Assembly: GCA_032560695.1 (NCBI GenBank)
Contig: JAWGHR010000006.1
Span: forward strand, 33,058-97,057
From: Peptoniphilus_A harei_B
Lineage (GTDB): Bacteria; Bacillota; Clostridia; Tissierellales; Peptoniphilaceae
Length of the DNA stretch: 64,000 bases
Reading direction: 5' to 3'
The stretch's first letter is position 1. Every line of letters starts with the position of its first letter. Of the stretch, positions 51,992 to 59,499 are shown piece after piece. Made by a program: the position numbers and the translations under genes. Under the pieces are notes generated by a model. It was not told where the DNA came from. It did not search any database and was given only the letters and a program-made list of their open reading frames with translations.

Positions 51992-54292
51992 TTGCCTAAA
52001 ATTTTAAGAAAAAAAGAACTTGCGCCAAATATTTTTTTATTTGACATATATGCGCCTAAAATTGCAGCATCTGCAAAACCAGGTCAATTTGTTATTTTAA
52101 TTGCCGACAAGTATTCTGAGAGAATTCCCCTAACTATTTCTGATTACGACATAGATAGAGGTAGCGTCCAAATAGTTGTCCAAGCTTCTGGTGAATCTAC
52201 AAAGAAGATTGCAGCCTTTGAAGAAGGCGAAAGCTTTAAGGACTTTGTTGGACCCCTTGGTCACGCATCAGATTTTTATGACATGGACCTAGAAGACTTA
52301 AAGGACAAGAGATACTTATTCGTAGCAGGTGGAGTTGGTACTGCACCAGTTTATCCTCAAGCTAAGTTTTTCAAAGACAATGGTCTTCACTGCGACATAA
52401 TCATTGGTGCAAAATCCAAGGAATTTGTAATCCTTGAAGATGAATTAAAGTCCGTTTGCGACAACCTATACATAGCAACTGATGACGGATCCTATGGCTT
52501 CAAGGGTCTTGTAACTGACAAGATTGTGGACCTTGTGGAAAATGAAAAGAAACATTACGACCAAGTGGTTTCCATTGGACCAATGATAATGATGAAGTTT
52601 GTCTGCCTAACTACTAAGAAGTACGACCTTCCAACAACAGTTTCCCTAAACCCAATTATGGTTGATGGAACTGGCATGTGTGGTGCCTGTCGTGTTTCTA
52701 TTGATGGAAAAACTAAGTTTGCCTGCGTCGATGGACCAGAATTTGACGGTCACCTAGTGGACTTCGATTCTGCCATGAAGAGGCAAAGACAATATATAGA
52801 CAACAAGAAGACTCAAACAATTGCTGACCACCACTGCACAATGGACCTTGCAGTATCTGACCACCTAGCTGAAACTTCTTCAAAGGATGATGAAGGTCTT
52901 GTAATTAAAAAAGCTGAAGACAGGTTCAAAAAAGTTCCAATTTCTGAACAAGCACCTGATGAGAGAAACAAAAACTTCAAGGAAGTTTGCCTTGGCTACA
53001 CTGCAGAAGAAGCAGCCACAGAAGCTTCAAGATGTCTAAACTGTAAGAAACCTGGCTGTGTTGAAGGTTGCCCAGTTTCCATTGACATCCCTGGCTTCAT
53101 AAAGGAAATTGCAAATGGCAACTTCGAGCAAGCCTACAAGGTTCTTTCCCTTTACACTTCCCTTCCAGCAGTTTGCGGTAGGGTTTGTCCACAAGAATCC
53201 CAATGCGAAGAAAGGTGTGTCCTCTTAAATAAGGGCGACGCAGTTTCCATTGGTAAGCTTGAAAGGTTTGCAGCTGACTATGCAAGACGTCACCAAATCC
53301 AAGAAAATGCTGACATCAGAAAGATCGACAAGAAGGTTGCCGTAGTTGGAGCAGGTCCAGCTGGCCTTACTTGTGCAGGTGAACTTGCAAAAATGGGCTA
53401 CGACGTTACAGTTTTTGAAGCCCTCCAACAATCTGGTGGAGTTTTAATTTACGGTATTCCAGAATTTAGACTTCCAGACGAAGTTGTTGAATACGAAGTT
53501 GAAAATATTAAAAAGCTTGGAGTTAAATTTGAAAATAACTTTGTAATAGGAAGAACTGAAACCATAGACGACCTAATCAAGGAAGGCTTTGAAGCAGTCT
53601 TTATTGGATCAGGTGCCGGCCTACCTAAGTTTATGAATATTCCTGGTGAAAATCTAAATGGAGTTTATTCAGCCAACGAATTCTTGACAAGAAACAACCT
53701 CATGAGGTCCTTTGATGAAGAGTACGACACCCCAGTTAACGTTGGAGAAAAAGTTGCAGTTATTGGTGGCGGCAATGTTGCCATGGATGCTGCAAGAGTT
53801 GCAAAGAGACTTGGGGCCGATGTTTCCATTGTCTACAGACGTACTGAAAAGGAATTACCTGCAAGAACTGAAGAAGTTCACCACGCTAAAGAAGAGGGCA
53901 TTAAGTTTGAAATGCTAACTGCTCCTGTTGAAATCCTTGGAGACGACCAAGGCTGGGTTAAGGGAATGAAGTGCGTGAGAAACGAACTTGGAGAACCCGA
54001 TGCATCTGGCAGAAGAAGACCAGTTGCCATTGAAGGAAGCGACTACGAAGAGAACTTCCAAACAGTTATCATGGCTCTAGGAACAAATCCAAACCCACTC
54101 ATTTCTTCAACTACGAAGAATCTTGACATAGAAAAATGGGGCGGCATCATTGTAAATGAAGAGTCTCAAACATCTCGCCAAGAAATCTTTGCTGGTGGAG
54201 ATGCAGTTACAGGATCAGCAACAGTAATCCTTGCCATGGGTGCTGGTAAAAATGCCGCAAAGTCTATAGATGAATTTTTGAGAAATAAATAA
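51992..54292 (+). CDS. nfnAB: Fused NADH-dependent ferredoxin:NADP+ oxidoreductase (NfnA-NfnB in one chain)
   Basis: The 766-residue protein joins two subunits that are usually separate. Residues 1 to about 280 are NfnA-like: FAD site RIPLTISDYD, NAD site AGGVGTAPVYPQAK and a [2Fe-2S] site (GMCGACRVSIDGKTKFACVDGPEFDGH). The rest is NfnB-like (GltD family): two cysteine clusters (CLNCKKPGCVEGCPV; CGRVCPQESQCEERC), FAD motif VVGAGPAGLTCAGELAKMG and NADP motif VIGGGNVAMDAARVAKRLG. The complex bifurcates electrons among NADPH, NAD+ and ferredoxin. TTG 51992 is chosen with GGAG 10 nt upstream; GTG 51983 would add three residues. Confidence 0.88.
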   Translation: MPKILRKKELAPNIFLFDIYAPKIAASAKPGQFVILIADKYSERIPLTISDYDIDRGSVQIVVQASGESTKKIAAFEEGESFKDFVGPLGHASDFYDMDLEDLKDKRYLFVAGGVGTAPVYPQAKFFKDNGLHCDIIIGAKSKEFVILEDELKSVCDNLYIATDDGSYGFKGLVTDKIVDLVENEKKHYDQVVSIGPMIMMKFVCLTTKKYDLPTTVSLNPIMVDGTGMCGACRVSIDGKTKFACVDGPEFDGHLVDFDSAMKRQRQYIDNKKTQTIADHHCTMDLAVSDHLAETSSKDDEGLVIKKAEDRFKKVPISEQAPDERNKNFKEVCLGYTAEEAATEASRCLNCKKPGCVEGCPVSIDIPGFIKEIANGNFEQAYKVLSLYTSLPAVCGRVCPQESQCEERCVLLNKGDAVSIGKLERFAADYARRHQIQENADIRKIDKKVAVVGAGPAGLTCAGELAKMGYDVTVFEALQQSGGVLIYGIPEFRLPDEVVEYEVENIKKLGVKFENNFVIGRTETIDDLIKEGFEAVFIGSGAGLPKFMNIPGENLNGVYSANEFLTRNNLMRSFDEEYDTPVNVGEKVAVIGGGNVAMDAARVAKRLGADVSIVYRRTEKELPARTEEVHHAKEEGIKFEMLTAPVEILGDDQGWVKGMKCVRNELGEPDASGRRRPVAIEGSDYEENFQTVIMALGTNPNPLISSTTKNLDIEKWGGIIVNEESQTSRQEIFAGGDAVTGSATVILAMGAGKNAAKSIDEFLRNK

Positions 54293-54312
54293 GCTTATAA
54301 AGATAAAAATTA

Positions 54313-54342
54313 AGGGAAGAGTTTTACCTCTTCCCTATTTTT
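54313..54342 (+). terminator. Terminator of nfnAB
   Basis: A perfect 9-bp stem AGGGAAGAG / CTCTTCCCT with a 6-nt loop is followed by ATTTTTG. Confidence 0.9.
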
Positions 54343-54381
54343 GTGATTAGAATACCCTTGGTTGGAAGGGTTATTATAATT

Positions 54382-54493
54382 AAAAAAGCCACCATATAGG
54401 TGGCTAAAATATGTATACCAATTGCTTATGAGTGACGATAACACATATCGCTTACCTAGATAATGGCACTTGAATAAGACTTACTGTTGGTAT
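54382..54493 (-). ncRNA. Structured small RNA with own promoter and terminator, downstream of DUF3800 gene
   Basis: On the minus strand a promoter (54498-54526) would start a transcript near 54493 that ends at a strong terminator (AGCCACC / GGTGGCT plus TTTTTT, 54382-54405), giving about 112 nt. The interior folds as nested helices: P1 ATACCAA (54487-54493) with TTGGTAT (54415-54421); P2 CTTAT (54474-54478) with ATAAG (54425-54429) and AGTG (54467-54470) with CACT (54431-54434); P3 hairpin CGATA (54446-54450) with TATCG (54436-54440). No open frame fits. DUF3800 genes are known to be associated with several candidate RNA motifs (the DUF3800 motifs of the 2017 Weinberg survey, recalled from memory); which one, if any, this matches I cannot tell. 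Confidence 0.7.
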
Positions 54494-54497
54494 GATT

Positions 54498-54526
54498 ATG
54501 ATACTTTAAAAATAGAAAAAAGTCAA
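54498..54526 (-). promoter_or_regulatory. Promoter of the small RNA
   Basis: TTGACT (54521-54526) and TATCAT (54498-54503) are 17 bp apart on the minus strand, starting 4 bp after the DUF3800 stop codon, so the RNA need not depend on the upstream gene's promoter. Confidence 0.75.
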
Positions 54527-54529
54527 GTT

Positions 54530-55201
54530 TTATAGGGGGAATTCAAAAATACATTTTAAGATACCATTGTCTCTTAAAATTTTAAACTCATCTGCGTAAT
54601 TACCTGTTTTTAGATGAGAATACAAGATATTTGAGAAAACATCAGCGATTTGAATATTTGAGTTATTGGCAGAGTCAAAATATGAAACTGCAAAATTCCC
54701 TTGATTAATCCCAGTTATGCAAAGCTCAGTGTTTAAATAGTCCTCAAGAAAGAATCTCGATTCGGTTCTTTCATTTCTTTCATCAAGTTGTAAAAAATGA
54801 TTATCACTTGGTATGTAATTATTTCTTATGAAGTAATCCAGTGCTATTTTTAATAGGTAATTGAAAACTCTAGATGTATTTGAACAAAAAGTATCTTTGA
54901 GTCTTGAATTGTCAACTTTTATGTAGAAAATACTGAAGTTGCTTTTCCTTGCAAAGAAGTTTACAAATTCCTGTTTCATAGGTTTATCAAAAGCAGAACC
55001 TTTTAACTCATGAAATGTTCCATTTAAAAACATTTTTTGCCTATTATCTATTCTTTTAAGTTCTTTAAGATTAGAGGCTACAAACCGTTTATAGGATCTT
55101 TTTAGAGTATTAGAATTATCTGGAATTATTAACGTTATAATAAAGTATTCATTTTTAAACTGATTATTAATTGTTCCTGATTCATCGATATATATGTTCA
55201 T
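54530..55201 (-). CDS. DUF3800 protein (RNase-H-like fold, putative nuclease)
   Basis: The 223-residue protein opens with NIYIDESGTINN, the DUF3800 acidic motif (Asp5, Glu6), and has the later acidic block NSNIQIADVFSNILYSHL; these acidic residues suit an RNase H-like metal site. The start is ATG 55201, with GGAAGGAC 5 nt upstream; the frame runs 41 codons further only because it overlaps a decayed phage gene on the other strand. A structured RNA with its own promoter follows immediately. The family is common in mobile and defence-type loci, and its activity is not established. Location beside a portal-gene remnant suggests acquisition with a phage. Confidence 0.82.
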   Translation of the reverse strand: MNIYIDESGTINNQFKNEYFIITLIIPDNSNTLKRSYKRFVASNLKELKRIDNRQKMFLNGTFHELKGSAFDKPMKQEFVNFFARKSNFSIFYIKVDNSRLKDTFCSNTSRVFNYLLKIALDYFIRNNYIPSDNHFLQLDERNERTESRFFLEDYLNTELCITGINQGNFAVSYFDSANNSNIQIADVFSNILYSHLKTGNYADEFKILRDNGILKCIFEFPL

Positions 55202-55241
55202 AGTTTGTCCTTCCAGTAAATATATTAATATTATATCATAA

Positions 55242-55523
55242 ATGATTAAAATTTTAGGAACTGATAATATAGCCATTGTAAATTTAATATTTACCCATAA
55301 GGGCACAAGCAAGTCAATAGACATGTCTAAAGACGAATATAGAATATCTTCATCATATTTTTTATTTGGGAGAACAACAGCTGAGAGGAGAGTAAACTAA
55401 TTTACTGTCATGCAAATGATGGCAGATTATTCATTTGCCATGGTTCTTGCTAAAACTTTAGCAGGACTTCCTCTTCATTTATATAAAATAGGCGGTTCAT
55501 GCTCGAAAAATTGTCATATATAA
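55242..55523 (+). pseudogene. Decayed phage portal protein (HK97 type), N-terminal fragment
   Basis: The plus-strand frame from ATG 55242 reads into SYFLFGRTTAERRVN, then an in-frame TAA (55398-55400), then FTVMQMMADYSFAMVLAKTLAGLPLHLYKIGGS in the same frame. This order matches the HK97-family portal pattern (FFG-x-T-(S)-G-x-x-VNE-x-TAMQ-x-x-AVYACVR-x-LAE-x-x-AxLPLHLY). The stop falls where the family has an acidic or polar residue after VN, and the text ends at 55521-55523, so only the first fifth of a portal gene remains. No other phage genes are nearby. Confidence 0.6.
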
Positions 55524-55627
55524 TGCGATAAATGTGGAATTAAAAAAATAATGTTTTTAAAGTGTAAATAATCTAAAATTAACAAATTTTTACAAGTTTT
55601 AAAGTTTTCCCACTTTCCAATAAAGTC

Positions 55628-55933
55628 CTACTTTTTAAAAATACAGAGCCAGACTGCCCTTTCTTGCCAAGAAACCTTGTGGATCTCGTGGGGTCTTATC
55701 ACAAGGCTGTCCCCTTCTCCTAGATCAAGTCTCCTCCCATCTTCATATTCTATTTGTGCCTTCCCTCTTAACAAAAATACTATTTCAAGTTCATCTTGGT
55801 CATAAAATCCCGTGACTTGGTCTAGAGACATGGTCCTAATAACTTTTATCTCTTCATCTTCGTAAATTTTTTCTTCAATTTCTCCATATTTAGAGAATTT
55901 TATATTTTTAAAAATATTGTATAATTTATCCAT
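55628..55933 (-). CDS. Small cupin-domain protein
   Basis: The 101-residue protein is a single cupin_2-type barrel: ELEIVFLLRGKAQIEYEDGRRLDLGEGDSLVIRPHEIHKVSW contains the two conserved cupin boxes, with the G-E-G-D turn and metal-type histidines H-x-x-H. It may sense or bind a small ligand; nothing indicates which. It stands alone, divergent from the NimA-like gene at 56012. Confidence 0.75.
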   Translation of the reverse strand: MDKLYNIFKNIKFSKYGEIEEKIYEDEEIKVIRTMSLDQVTGFYDQDELEIVFLLRGKAQIEYEDGRRLDLGEGDSLVIRPHEIHKVSWQERAVWLCIFKK

Positions 55934-56011
55934 AGGCTAATTATATCACGACTTTAAATCTCAATATATAAGACCAAAGTAATTTGCTATAATTATAAAA
56001 AGAGGTGGAAA

Positions 56012-56488
56012 ATGTTTAGAGAAATGAGAAGAATAAAGCAAGAGCTTCCCCTTGAAGAAGCTAAGAGCTTGCTTATAAAAAATAAAAGAGGAGTCCTATC
56101 CATAAATGGCGAAGATAACTACCCCTATGCCATTCCCATAAATTTTTTATATGACGAGGAAGAAAATAAAATTTATTTTCACGGAGCAAAGACTGGCTAT
56201 AAGCTTGACTGTATCAAGAAAAATAATAAGGCCTGCTTCGTGACCTATGGGGACCAAGAGCTTTCAGAAAATGGCTGGTCCTACTATCTAAAGAGCCTAG
56301 TGGCCTTTGGAGAAATTGAAATCATAGAGGACAGGGACTTAGCTGCAGAAAAATTAATTGAACTTGCTTCAAGATATTATCCTTCAATGTCAGAAATAAA
56401 TGGAGTTATGGAGAGAAGTTTTAAAAATGCCCTAGTCTACTCCCTTAACATCCAGCACATGACTTGCAAGAGAGTCCACGAAAAATAA
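56012..56488 (+). CDS. NimA-like flavin-binding protein (pyridoxamine-phosphate-oxidase-like)
   Basis: The 158-residue protein has the NimA/pyridox_ox_2 pattern: FREMRRIKQELPLEEAKSLL, GVLSINGEDNYPYAIPINFLYDEEENKIYFHGAKTGYKLDCI (FMN binding) and a C-terminal IQHMTCKRV. Some relatives reduce nitroimidazoles and give resistance, but most chromosomal copies have no known role. AAAGAGGTGG precedes the ATG. Confidence 0.85.
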   Translation: MFREMRRIKQELPLEEAKSLLIKNKRGVLSINGEDNYPYAIPINFLYDEEENKIYFHGAKTGYKLDCIKKNNKACFVTYGDQELSENGWSYYLKSLVAFGEIEIIEDRDLAAEKLIELASRYYPSMSEINGVMERSFKNALVYSLNIQHMTCKRVHEK

Positions 56489-56497
56489 AAAATCGCA

Positions 56498-56543
56498 AAA
56501 AAACCAAGGTCTTAGTTTCACCTAAAACCTTGGTTTTATTTTT
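56498..56543. terminator. Bidirectional terminator
   Basis: AAAACCAAGGT / ACCTTGGTTTT flank a loop with an inner TAG/CTA pair. T-tracts lie on both sides. It separates the convergent NimA-like and BASS-family genes. Confidence 0.85.
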
Positions 56544-57498
56544 ATATATTTAATTCGACTTCTTCTAATTTCTTTTCTCTTTGACTTTCCCTATAATGAG
56601 CAAAAATTGAACCAACTAGATTTTGAACCACAGAGAAAATTGCTCCTGGTAGTGCTGCAAGTGGATTCATGGCAAAATTTGTGTTTGCAAGAACTACTGC
56701 AAGACCAGAGTTTTGTGTCCCAACTTCAATTGATAAAGTTGACTGCTTGTCGTAATCAAGTCCCATTAACTTTCCAAGTCCTAGTCCAAGACCAAGTCCC
56801 AAAATGTTGTGGATAATAACTACTCCAAAGACTAAAAGTCCTGAAGTCATAATTTTTTCTGCATTAAGTCCCACAATAGCTGCGATAATTAGGGCAATTG
56901 CCATAGATGAAATAAGTGGGAAGATAAAGTCCACCTTCTTAATTCTTTCTCTTAAAAGAGCCTTGGCAATAATTCCCAGTCCCACTGGAAGGACAATTAC
57001 CTTAACAATAGACATAAACATGGCCATAAAGGAAACTTCAACAAGAGATCCTGCCATCATGTAGACAAGAAGTGGCGTCATAATTGGCGCAAGCAAAGTT
57101 GAAGCAACTGTTAGTAAAACAGAATAGGCAAGGTCGCCTTCAGCTATGTGACTCAATACATTAGAAGCCGTTCCACCAGGGCAAGTCCCAACAAGTATAA
57201 CCCCAAGGCTTATGTCCTTTGGCAATTTAAAAATCACTGATAAGAGAAGTGCCAAGAGGGGCATAATTGTGTACTGGCAAAGTGCTCCCAAAAATATAAG
57301 TTTTGGCGCCTTTAAAAGATTTCTAAAGTCCTCAACTTCTATGCTAGTTCCCATGCCAAACATAGCTGCTGCCAAGAATAAGGCTGTGTAATTAGTCATT
57401 CCCTTAAAGGCATCTGGATACCTTAAGGCAGTTGCAGATAGCAGTAGGATAATTAGGATCAAGTATTTTTCTATATAAAGTGAAATTTTTCTAAACAC
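56542..57498 (-). CDS. BASS-family sodium symporter, possible pantoate/ketopantoate importer
   Basis: The 318-residue protein has about ten helices and bile acid:sodium symporter (BASS) signatures: FGMGTSIEVEDFRNLLKAPK, GVILVGTCPGGTASNVLSHIAEGDLAYSV and STLSIEVGTQNSGLAVVLA, which include the sodium sites. It begins 1 bp after the panC stop with a GTG start preceded by GAGGTG, so it is tightly coupled to panC. In Salmonella a BASS member, PanS, imports ketopantoate. With panC here and no panB or panE in view, the same or pantoate transport is likely, but only by context. Confidence 0.82.
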   Translation of the reverse strand: MFRKISLYIEKYLILIILLLSATALRYPDAFKGMTNYTALFLAAAMFGMGTSIEVEDFRNLLKAPKLIFLGALCQYTIMPLLALLLSVIFKLPKDISLGVILVGTCPGGTASNVLSHIAEGDLAYSVLLTVASTLLAPIMTPLLVYMMAGSLVEVSFMAMFMSIVKVIVLPVGLGIIAKALLRERIKKVDFIFPLISSMAIALIIAAIVGLNAEKIMTSGLLVFGVVIIHNILGLGLGLGLGKLMGLDYDKQSTLSIEVGTQNSGLAVVLANTNFAMNPLAALPGAIFSVVQNLVGSIFAHYRESQREKKLEEVELNI

Positions 57499-57499
57499 T

Positions 57500-58333
57500 T
57501 CACACCTCGAAGAAAAAGTTGTCTATAAGTCTAGTTGTGCCAAACCTAACAGCGAGAGCAACAAGGCAGTCCCTGTCAATGACATCCATGTCCCTTATCT
57601 CTTCTGTGTCAACAACTTGAACATACTCAATATCGGCAAGTTCTTCAGTTTTTATTTCATCTTCAATAATCTTAATTAAGTCTTCTGCCTTCATGCCCTT
57701 TGTCATGGCAGCCTTACCCTTTTCTAGGGCCCTATGAAGAACTGGTGCAGCCTTTCTCTCTTCATCAGACAAGTAAACATTTCTTGATGAAATTGCAAGG
57801 CCATCTTCTTCCCTCTTAATTGGGCAAGGAACAATTTCGATTCCAAAATTCAAATCCTTGACAGCCTTCTTAACAATTAAAAATTGTTGGGCGTCCTTCC
57901 TGCCAAAGTAGGCTCTAGTAGGTCTAAAGATGTTAAATAACTTTGTTAAGACAGTTAAAACTCCCCTAAAGTGAATTGGGCGAGTCTTGCCACATAAGTT
58001 GTCCTTTAAATCTTCGATAGTTACATAAGTTTTGTGATTTTGATAAAACTCCTCTGGGTCTGGTGTGAAAACTGCATCAACTCCAGCCTCTTCACAGAGT
58101 TTAAAATCTCTCTCTTCGTCTCTTGGGTAAGATTCATAGTCTTCACCAGGTCCAAATTGTGTTGGATTTACAAAAATAGACACGATTACGACGTCGTTGT
58201 TCTTTCTCGCCTCATCCATAAGTGACTTGTGACCTGGGTGCAAATATCCCATAGTTGGAACCAAACCCACAGACTTTTGGTAATTTCCCTTAGTAAATTC
58301 CAAAGCTTCTTGTACGTTTCTTAGTACCTTCAT
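57500..58333 (-). CDS. panC: Pantothenate synthetase
   Basis: The 277-residue protein has PanC motifs: GLVPTMGYLHPGHKSLM (the HIGH-like nucleotide site), VSIFVNPTQFGPGEDYESYPRD, YFGRKDAQQFLIVKKAVKDL and LAISSRNVYLS. It joins pantoate and beta-alanine with ATP. Of two adjacent ATG codons I take the second (58333), which has better spacing from AAGGAG; the first adds one methionine. It is the first gene of a panC-BASS pair; no panB, panD or panE lies in the window. Confidence 0.94.
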   Translation of the reverse strand: MKVLRNVQEALEFTKGNYQKSVGLVPTMGYLHPGHKSLMDEARKNNDVVIVSIFVNPTQFGPGEDYESYPRDEERDFKLCEEAGVDAVFTPDPEEFYQNHKTYVTIEDLKDNLCGKTRPIHFRGVLTVLTKLFNIFRPTRAYFGRKDAQQFLIVKKAVKDLNFGIEIVPCPIKREEDGLAISSRNVYLSDEERKAAPVLHRALEKGKAAMTKGMKAEDLIKIIEDEIKTEELADIEYVQVVDTEEIRDMDVIDRDCLVALAVRFGTTRLIDNFFFEV

Positions 58334-58445
58334 CATTCTCTCCTTAAAAATTTATTTTGGAGAAATATTTAATTATAAATATTTAAGTACGGTTTATAAA
58401 AATAATACCGTCTCCGGCAATATTATAACAAATCTAATAAATTTT

Positions 58446-58475
58446 TGCAGAAAAAAAGGCACTAATTTAGTACCT
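58446..58475 (-). terminator. Terminator of the SpxH-like gene
   Basis: AGGTACTA / TAGTGCCT (one mismatch) with a 3-nt loop is followed by TTTTTTTC on the minus strand. Confidence 0.8.
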
Positions 58476-58487
58476 TCTCTACAAATT

Positions 58488-59294
58488 TTAAATTATTTCT
58501 ACTATCTCAAAGGAATTTATTTTTTTAATTCCAACTTTTCCATCTCTTATAAGGACTTCTAAAATATTTTCCTCTCCAAAAGCTATTTTAATTTCTTCCT
58601 TTAAGACTAAGTCGTAGGACCTTATGTAGTCCATAATTTTTTCTTCGTCGCTTAAGTTTTCTTTTCTCTCTTCTAGGTCTAGGTTCTCTAAGAAAAACTC
58701 TTCTACTCTTGAGAAGTCCATAATGTTTTGCAAGACTCTATTATTTTTTGTAATCAAGAAGCCGGGAAGTTTTTTTATTCTGTAGTCAAAGGATTCCATC
58801 CTGTCTTGTAAAAACAAGTCCTGTGAGTTTTCGTAATTAAATAAAAACTCATCATAGTCTAAGCCAAATCTAGCTAAGATTTCTTTTTGCACTTCTAATT
58901 TAAATATGTTTTTCTCAAAGACTATGGCTTCCTCCAAGATTTTTCTCATGTAGTCCCTAGCTATGTCCTTGTCCATTTCTTCCACTGATATAAAATACTT
59001 GTCCAAGGGATAGGATGACTTGTAATCCTCTGTGAAGAGGTCTGGCGAAATTTTAAAGCCTGGCATGTGAGTAATAGTTCCAGTGGCCCTATACATGTCA
59101 AAAAGGATTTTGTTACCAAGATCAACTGAGTTTTTGTCCCTGAAGTTCTTTGGCAAAAATTCTTCGTAGTCACCAATTAGTCCTCCCATGACAAATTCAT
59201 AGGAAAAATTTTTATATTTTCTTTCGAATTTTCTAATTATTGGAAAGAGTCCCCACAAAAAGGGATCTAATACATCTGTAAAAATTTTTAACAT
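58488..59294 (-). CDS. DsbA-fold protein without active-site cysteines (SpxH/YjbH-like)
   Basis: The 268-residue protein resembles the DsbA/FrnE family, in particular the ClpXP adaptor SpxH (YjbH): TDVLDPFLWGLFPIIRKFERKYKNFSYEFVMGGLIGDYEEF corresponds to the usual DPLCPWCWGxxPxIxKL start, and MPGFKISPDLF follows later. Both cysteines of the CxxC are gone (DPFLWG), so it cannot act as an oxidoreductase; an adaptor or chaperone role is more likely. AGGAGG lies 6 nt before the ATG. Spx itself is not in the window. Confidence 0.7.
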   Translation of the reverse strand: MLKIFTDVLDPFLWGLFPIIRKFERKYKNFSYEFVMGGLIGDYEEFLPKNFRDKNSVDLGNKILFDMYRATGTITHMPGFKISPDLFTEDYKSSYPLDKYFISVEEMDKDIARDYMRKILEEAIVFEKNIFKLEVQKEILARFGLDYDEFLFNYENSQDLFLQDRMESFDYRIKKLPGFLITKNNRVLQNIMDFSRVEEFFLENLDLEERKENLSDEEKIMDYIRSYDLVLKEEIKIAFGEENILEVLIRDGKVGIKKINSFEIVEII

Positions 59295-59392
59295 AGGCCC
59301 TCCTAATCTAGGTCGATTATATCAAAGAGAAAAAATTTTTTCAGCAAATTCTTCTTTAAAAGACTTGACTTTTAAAAATTTTGCAATATTTA

Positions 59393-59439
59393 CCACAATA
59401 TATGTTTTCCTTCTGGTTTTCATATACTATATGTAGTAT
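59393..59439 (+). promoter_or_regulatory. Tandem NrdR boxes over the nrdD promoter
   Basis: CCACAATATATGTTTT (59393-59408) and ATACTATATGTAGTAT (59424-59439) fit the NrdR consensus acaCwAtATaTwGtgt, the second better. Their centres are 31 bp apart, three helical turns, as is usual for NrdR pairs. The second overlaps the -10 TATAAT at 59437-59442. Confidence 0.75.
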
Positions 59440-59499
59440 AATTATAGCTGCATTAGAAAAGGAATTATTATTTTTTATATAAAAGGAGAGAGGGAAAAA

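Noticed and set aside
55202..55324. N-terminal 41-codon extension of the DUF3800 frame
   Set aside because: A good ribosome site precedes ATG 55201, the extension is hydrophobic without family similarity, and it is antisense to the portal remnant.
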